From contig NZ_AP024452.1 of assembly GCF_016865485.1 (NCBI RefSeq), positions 5,602,501 through 5,666,500 of the forward strand: 64,000 nucleotides of DNA, read 5' to 3'. Made by a program: the position numbers and the translations under genes. The notes below the pieces were generated by a model. The model had not been told where the DNA came from and did not search any database. It was given only the letters and a program-made list of their open reading frames with translations. Source of the DNA: Luteitalea sp. TBR-22 (lineage in GTDB: Bacteria > Acidobacteriota > Vicinamibacteria > Vicinamibacterales > Vicinamibacteraceae). How positions within the stretch are numbered: the stretch's first letter is position 1; every line of letters begins with the position of its first letter. Positions 61,095 through 64,000 of the stretch are shown one piece after another.

Positions 61095-62141
61095 CTACAC
61101 CAGGCCCTGGGCCTGCATCAGTTCCGCGTTGAGCAGGGCCGCGCCGGCCGCGCCACGCACGGTGTTGTGGCCGAGGGCGACGAACTTGTGCTGCAGCACG
61201 GGACACGGCCGCAACCGTCCCAGGAACACCGCCATGCCGCCGTCACGCTCGACGTCGAGCCGCGGCTGCGGCCGGTTCTCCGCCTCCAGGTACACCAGCG
61301 GCTGCTTCGGCGCCGACGGCAGGCCGAGTTCCTGCGGCACGCCGCGAAACGCCTCGAAGGCGGCGCGGATGTCGGCCGCCGCCACGGTGCGGTCGAAGCC
61401 GACCGAGATCATCTCGGAGTGGCCGTCGATGACCGGCACGCGCGTCGTGTGCGCGCTGACGACGACGGGATGCGGCTCCACGTGGGTGCCGGCCAGGCTG
61501 CCGAGGATCTTCTGCGGCTCGATCTCGAGCTTGTCCTCCTCGCCGCCGATGAACGGGATGATGTTGCCCAGGATGTCGAGCGACGGCACGCCCGGGTAGC
61601 CTGCGCCCGACACGGCCTGCAGCGTCACCACGTTGCACGTCGTGAGGCCGAACTGCCGCAGCGGCGCCAGCGCCATCGCCAGGAACATCGTCGAGCAGTT
61701 GGAGTTGGTGACGATGCCGCCTTTCCAGCCGTAGGCCTCGGCCTGCTTCGGCACCAGCTGCAGGTGGTCCGGGTTGATCTCGGGGATCAGCAACGGGACC
61801 AGCGGGTCCATGCGGTAGTTGCGCGCGTTGCTCACCACCAGGTGACCGGCTGCCGCGAAGGCCTTCTCGATGTCGCCGGCGACGTTGGCGTCGAGGGCCG
61901 AGAAGACGAGCCTGGGACCCTGCCCCGGCACCGGCTCCTGCACGACCCTGGCGGCTGCCGCGTCGGGCATCGGCGTGGAGAGCTTCCAGTTGCAGGCCTC
62001 GGCGTACTTCCGGCCCGACGAGCGCTCGGATCCGGCCAGCCACGTGGCCTCGAACCACGGATGGTTGGCGAGCAACCGCACGAACTGCTGGCCCACCGTG
62101 CCGGTGGCGCCGAGGACGCCCACTGCTACTCGAGACGACAT
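61095..62141 (-). CDS. asd: aspartate-semialdehyde dehydrogenase
   Basis: A 348-residue enzyme that reduces aspartyl phosphate to aspartate semialdehyde. The NADP motif is VGVLGATGTVGQQFV. The nucleophile Cys149 is in GIVTNSNCSTMFLAMAL, and the acid/base His in VVSAHTTRVPVIDGHSE. The sequence, with GAGYPGVPSLDILGNIIPFIGGEEDKLE, belongs to the archaeal/fungal-like Asd subgroup. It is the first structural gene of the lysine operon, placed just after the leader terminator. The gap to lysC is 11 nt. Confidence 0.96.
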   Translation of the reverse strand: MSSRVAVGVLGATGTVGQQFVRLLANHPWFEATWLAGSERSSGRKYAEACNWKLSTPMPDAAAARVVQEPVPGQGPRLVFSALDANVAGDIEKAFAAAGHLVVSNARNYRMDPLVPLLIPEINPDHLQLVPKQAEAYGWKGGIVTNSNCSTMFLAMALAPLRQFGLTTCNVVTLQAVSGAGYPGVPSLDILGNIIPFIGGEEDKLEIEPQKILGSLAGTHVEPHPVVVSAHTTRVPVIDGHSEMISVGFDRTVAAADIRAAFEAFRGVPQELGLPSAPKQPLVYLEAENRPQPRLDVERDGGMAVFLGRLRPCPVLQHKFVALGHNTVRGAAGAALLNAELMQAQGLV

Positions 62142-62171
62142 CGATTCCTCGTTTCGTCCGCCTTCAACGAC

Positions 62172-62206
62172 AAAACCCGCCTGCGCGGGCCGCGCGGCGG
62201 GTTTTT
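62172..62206 (-). terminator. attenuator terminator of the asd-lysC-dap operon
   Basis: On the minus strand: AAAAACCCGCC-GCGCG, loop GCC, CGCGC-A-GGCGGGTTTT. That is a 10-bp plus 5-bp stem with one bulge, ending in a TTTT tract, about 30 nt before the asd start. It is a good intrinsic terminator placed inside an operon leader. Confidence 0.85.
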
Positions 62207-62243
62207 GTGGAGCACGTACGCTTGTTGATGAGAGCTGCTCAGC

Positions 62244-62327
62244 TCAGGACGCGTACACGAGCCACCCGCGCGCGGAATCGAGTTCCCGCTTTCGAGTGGT
62301 CACGGTAATGGTAATGGTGCGCGTCAT
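62244..62327 (-). CDS. threonine/isoleucine-rich leader peptide (attenuator)
   Basis: A 27-residue frame starting MTRTITITVTT and ending in TGA. Six of codons 2-11 are Thr and two are Ile, resembling the E. coli thr leader peptide, which is also rich in Thr and Ile. Codons for SARG (CCGCGCGCGGGT, 62264-62275) can pair with the 5' arm of the downstream terminator. A ribosome stalled at Thr codons would therefore allow the antiterminator to form, while a ribosome at the stop would block it and permit termination. This is a regulatory ORF, not a structural protein. The ribosome-binding site is weak. Confidence 0.8.
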   Translation of the reverse strand: MTRTITITVTTRKRELDSARGWLVYAS

Positions 62328-62361
62328 GGGAGCGAGCCGTCGCGTGCGCGACAGCTCGAAT

Positions 62362-62391
62362 AGGGTACGCGGCCCGCGCAACCGGTTGCAA
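62362..62391 (-). promoter_or_regulatory. promoter of the lysine operon leader
   Basis: TTGCAA (62386-62391) and TACCCT (62362-62367), 18 bp apart on the minus strand. The expected start is near 62355, about 28 nt before the leader-peptide ATG. Confidence 0.5.
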
Positions 62392-62405
62392 GGGCGGGCG
62401 CGTGT

Positions 62406-62411
62406 CATACT
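62406..62411 (+). promoter_or_regulatory. -10-like box for a leaderless SRPBCC transcript
   Basis: CATACT ends 7 nt before the ATG at 62419. Confidence 0.4.
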
Positions 62412-62418
62412 CCGGCCG

Positions 62419-62922
62419 ATGAGCCGCACGACCTCGCCCGACCCCGCCGCGTTCGACTGCGTGGTGGAGATCGCGGCCCCGCCAGAGGCGGTGTTCGCGG
62501 CGTTCTTCTCGCCCGACGACCTGCAGGCCTGGTGGGACGTGCTCAGGTCGGTGACCTCGCCACGGCCGCTCGGCATCTACGCGCTCGAATGGGCGACCAC
62601 CGGGCACGCCGACCCGCTGCTCGGCCCCCTCGGCGGCGTCTTCCACGGCACGGTCATCGACGTCCGTCCGGGCCGCGAGTTCTTCCTGGCCGACGCCTAC
62701 TGGCTGCCGCCGACGCGCGATCCCGTCGGCCCGATGGCGCTGCAGGTGCTCTGCGAGCCAATCGCAGCGGGCACGCGCCTCCGCTTCCAGCTCGATGGCT
62801 GCGACGACAGCCCCCGCTGGCGGCGCTTCTACCGCATCGTGAACGCCGGCTGGAGCGCGGCCCTGGGCTCGCTGAAGGCGCTGGTGGAACGGCGTCAGTC
62901 CGGCGAAGACGCGCCTCGATAG
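62419..62922 (+). CDS. SRPBCC / AHSA1-type START-domain protein
   Basis: A 167-residue single-domain protein of the helix-grip fold. It begins FDCVVEIAAPPEAVFAAFFSPDDLQAWWDV, the usual AHSA1 N-terminus. Core strands are GGVFHGTVIDVRPGREFFLADAYW and ALQVLCEPIAAGTRLRFQLDG, and the end is the helix WSAALGSLKALVERR. Such proteins bind hydrophobic ligands or assist chaperones; the ligand is unknown. It is divergent from the lysine operon. Confidence 0.85.
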   Translation: MSRTTSPDPAAFDCVVEIAAPPEAVFAAFFSPDDLQAWWDVLRSVTSPRPLGIYALEWATTGHADPLLGPLGGVFHGTVIDVRPGREFFLADAYWLPPTRDPVGPMALQVLCEPIAAGTRLRFQLDGCDDSPRWRRFYRIVNAGWSAALGSLKALVERRQSGEDAPR

Positions 62923-62946
62923 GACCGCGTTGGGGCTGTTGAGCCA

Positions 62947-63067
62947 GGTCGGGCGGGGTGTCCCCTTGGACGCCGCTCAGGGCAAGCCACCCCGCCGTTG
63001 GCTGGCTGACGGCGCGGTCCACCTCCGCCAAGGCTCCGGTGGGACAAGTCGGAGAGGGCGCCCTACC
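62947..63067. repeat. degenerate family C repeat
   Basis: It ends with GCGCCCTACC at 63058-63067 and carries GTGGGACAAGTCGGAGAGGG-type internal sequence. The left end (near 62947) is degenerate. Confidence 0.45.
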
Positions 63068-63072
63068 TGCGG

Positions 63073-64000
63073 TCAGCCGACGCGGCGGATCCGCAGGAAG
63101 TTGGCGTCGCCGCGGGTCAGGTCGGCGTTGATGCTCACGAACACGATCGACGTGCCCGCCCGCAGCACGCCCCGCTCGAGCAGGTACCGCTCGACCTGGG
63201 CTTCGGCACCACCGGGGTTGCCGAGCAGGTCCGGGCCGACGGCGATGGGCTCCACCCCGCGGTGCAGCATCAGGCGGTGCGCCACGCGGTCGTCGGCCGT
63301 GACGGCGTAGACCGGCGTCTCCGGGCGCAAGGCCGCGAGCACGCGCGCCGTCTTGCCCTCACGGGTCACGGCGACGATCGCGGCGGCGTCGCCGGCGCGC
63401 GCGAGCGTGACGGCGGCCTCGCAGAGCGCGCGGTTGTGCGGCACGCCGAGCACGCCGGCGTTGAAGGTCGCGCGCGGCTTGACGCCCGTGCGCTCGGCGT
63501 CGCGGATCACGGCGTCGAGCACCTTGACGGCCTCCACCGGGTACTGCCCGCTGGCCGTCTCGCCCGACAGCATCACCGCGTCCACCGAGTCGTCCACCGC
63601 GTTGGCCGCATCGCTCACTTCGGCACGCGTCGGGCGTGGGTTGGTGCGCATCGACTCGAGCACCTGGGTGGCCACAATGACCGGCTTGCCCGCCTCCTGG
63701 GCGAGCTGCGTGATCACCTTCTGCGCCCGCGGCACGCTGTGCAGCGGCACCTCGTTGCCCAGGTCGCCTCGCGCCACCATCACGCCATCGCAGTGCGGCA
63801 GCAGCGACTCCAGGTGCTCGACGGCCTGTGGCCGCTCGATCTTGGCGATGAGTGAGGTCGCCGGGGCGCCGGCAGCGGCCAGGGCGGCGCGCGTCTGCGT
63901 GAGGTCCTCGGGCGTCTGCACGAAACTGAGCGCCACCAGGTCGACGCCGATCGAGGCGCCGAAGCGCAGGTCGGCGACGTCCTTCTCGGTGAGCGCCGAG
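63073..64000 (-). CDS. pyk: pyruvate kinase, C-terminal part (runs off the window)
   Basis: About 309 residues, open at the window edge. The barrel part has LTEKDVADLRFGASIGVDLVALSFVQTPED, the catalytic Lys in SLIAKIERPQAVEHL, GVMVARGDLGNEVPLHSVPRAQKVI, TQVLESMRTNPRPTRAEVSDAANAV and AVMLSGETASGQYP. The C-terminal regulatory domain follows (ARAGDAAAIVAVTREGKTARVLAALRPETPVYAVTAD). It converts phosphoenolpyruvate and ADP to pyruvate and ATP. The missing N-terminus is due to the window boundary. Confidence 0.96.
   Translation of the reverse strand, partial: SALTEKDVADLRFGASIGVDLVALSFVQTPEDLTQTRAALAAAGAPATSLIAKIERPQAVEHLESLLPHCDGVMVARGDLGNEVPLHSVPRAQKVITQLAQEAGKPVIVATQVLESMRTNPRPTRAEVSDAANAVDDSVDAVMLSGETASGQYPVEAVKVLDAVIRDAERTGVKPRATFNAGVLGVPHNRALCEAAVTLARAGDAAAIVAVTREGKTARVLAALRPETPVYAVTADDRVAHRLMLHRGVEPIAVGPDLLGNPGGAEAQVERYLLERGVLRAGTSIVFVSINADLTRGDANFLRIRRVG

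Overview
The window is 64 kb of very GC-rich bacterial chromosome, densely coding on both strands. No rRNA, tRNA, CRISPR array or prophage was recognised. The gene content (a VPS10/sortilin-type propeller protein, a DUF1080 hydrolase, a NamZ-type muramidase, a PVC-type haem-binding dehydrogenase, several Tat-exported sugar or amino-acid enzymes, and a large secreted protein with LAEGAT-type repeats) suggests a soil Acidobacteriota of the Vicinamibacteria type. This is inference from family content; no marker gene is present to prove it.

Layout. 1-4.9 kb: the start of a DUF4127 gene, a 3-hydroxyisobutyrate-dehydrogenase-family enzyme, a metOD1 sensor overlapping a hybrid histidine kinase, and a lytic transglycosylase. 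5-19.4 kb: peroxiredoxin, a VPS10-like protein, homocysteine methyltransferase, a LOG/DUF6933 pair, MOSC, VOC and epimerase genes, a secreted esterase-like protein, a tandem M42 peptidase and DUF2891. 19.7-21.05 kb: an IS110-family insertion sequence with a foldable leader that looks like a bridge RNA. 21.1-31.6 kb: a sugar isomerase coupled to a c-type-haem dehydrogenase, a zinc alcohol dehydrogenase, an esterase, RDD and DUF3592 membrane proteins, a propeller protein, an ATPase and a PAP2-like protein. 31.7-40.7 kb: a Tat-exported Gfo/Idh oxidoreductase, a 1052-residue secreted repeat protein, an RluA-type pseudouridine synthase, and a triple RidA protein overlapping a Tat-exported SelA-fold PLP enzyme. 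40.8-50.8 kb: an APC transporter, ilvE-phzF, a fused membrane/spermidine-synthase-like protein, NamZ, DUF1080 and small secreted proteins.

50.9-56.1 kb (minus strand) is a tight chain: LOG protein, sigma-like factor, unknown protein, AAA-less Lon-type protease, zinc ribbon, thermonuclease. Most junctions overlap. The sigma / unknown / protease order recalls a protease-controlled sigma factor. 56.2-62.4 kb (minus strand) is a diaminopimelate/lysine operon, asd-lysC-dapB-dapA-dapD-dapE. Its leader encodes a Thr/Ile-rich 27-residue peptide followed by alternative hairpins and a U-tract terminator, which is the architecture of a classical threonine attenuator. The window ends in a partial pyruvate kinase gene.

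Two window-wide patterns stand out. About a dozen genes have a TANNNT box ending 6-8 nt before the start codon and no ribosome-binding site, as expected for leaderless transcripts. Intergenic gaps are filled by a few families of short repeats (7-bp minisatellites, GCCGTCG palindromes, elements ending in GGTAGGGCGC/GCGCCCTACC), and two of these families have entered the reading frame of the spermidine-synthase-like gene.
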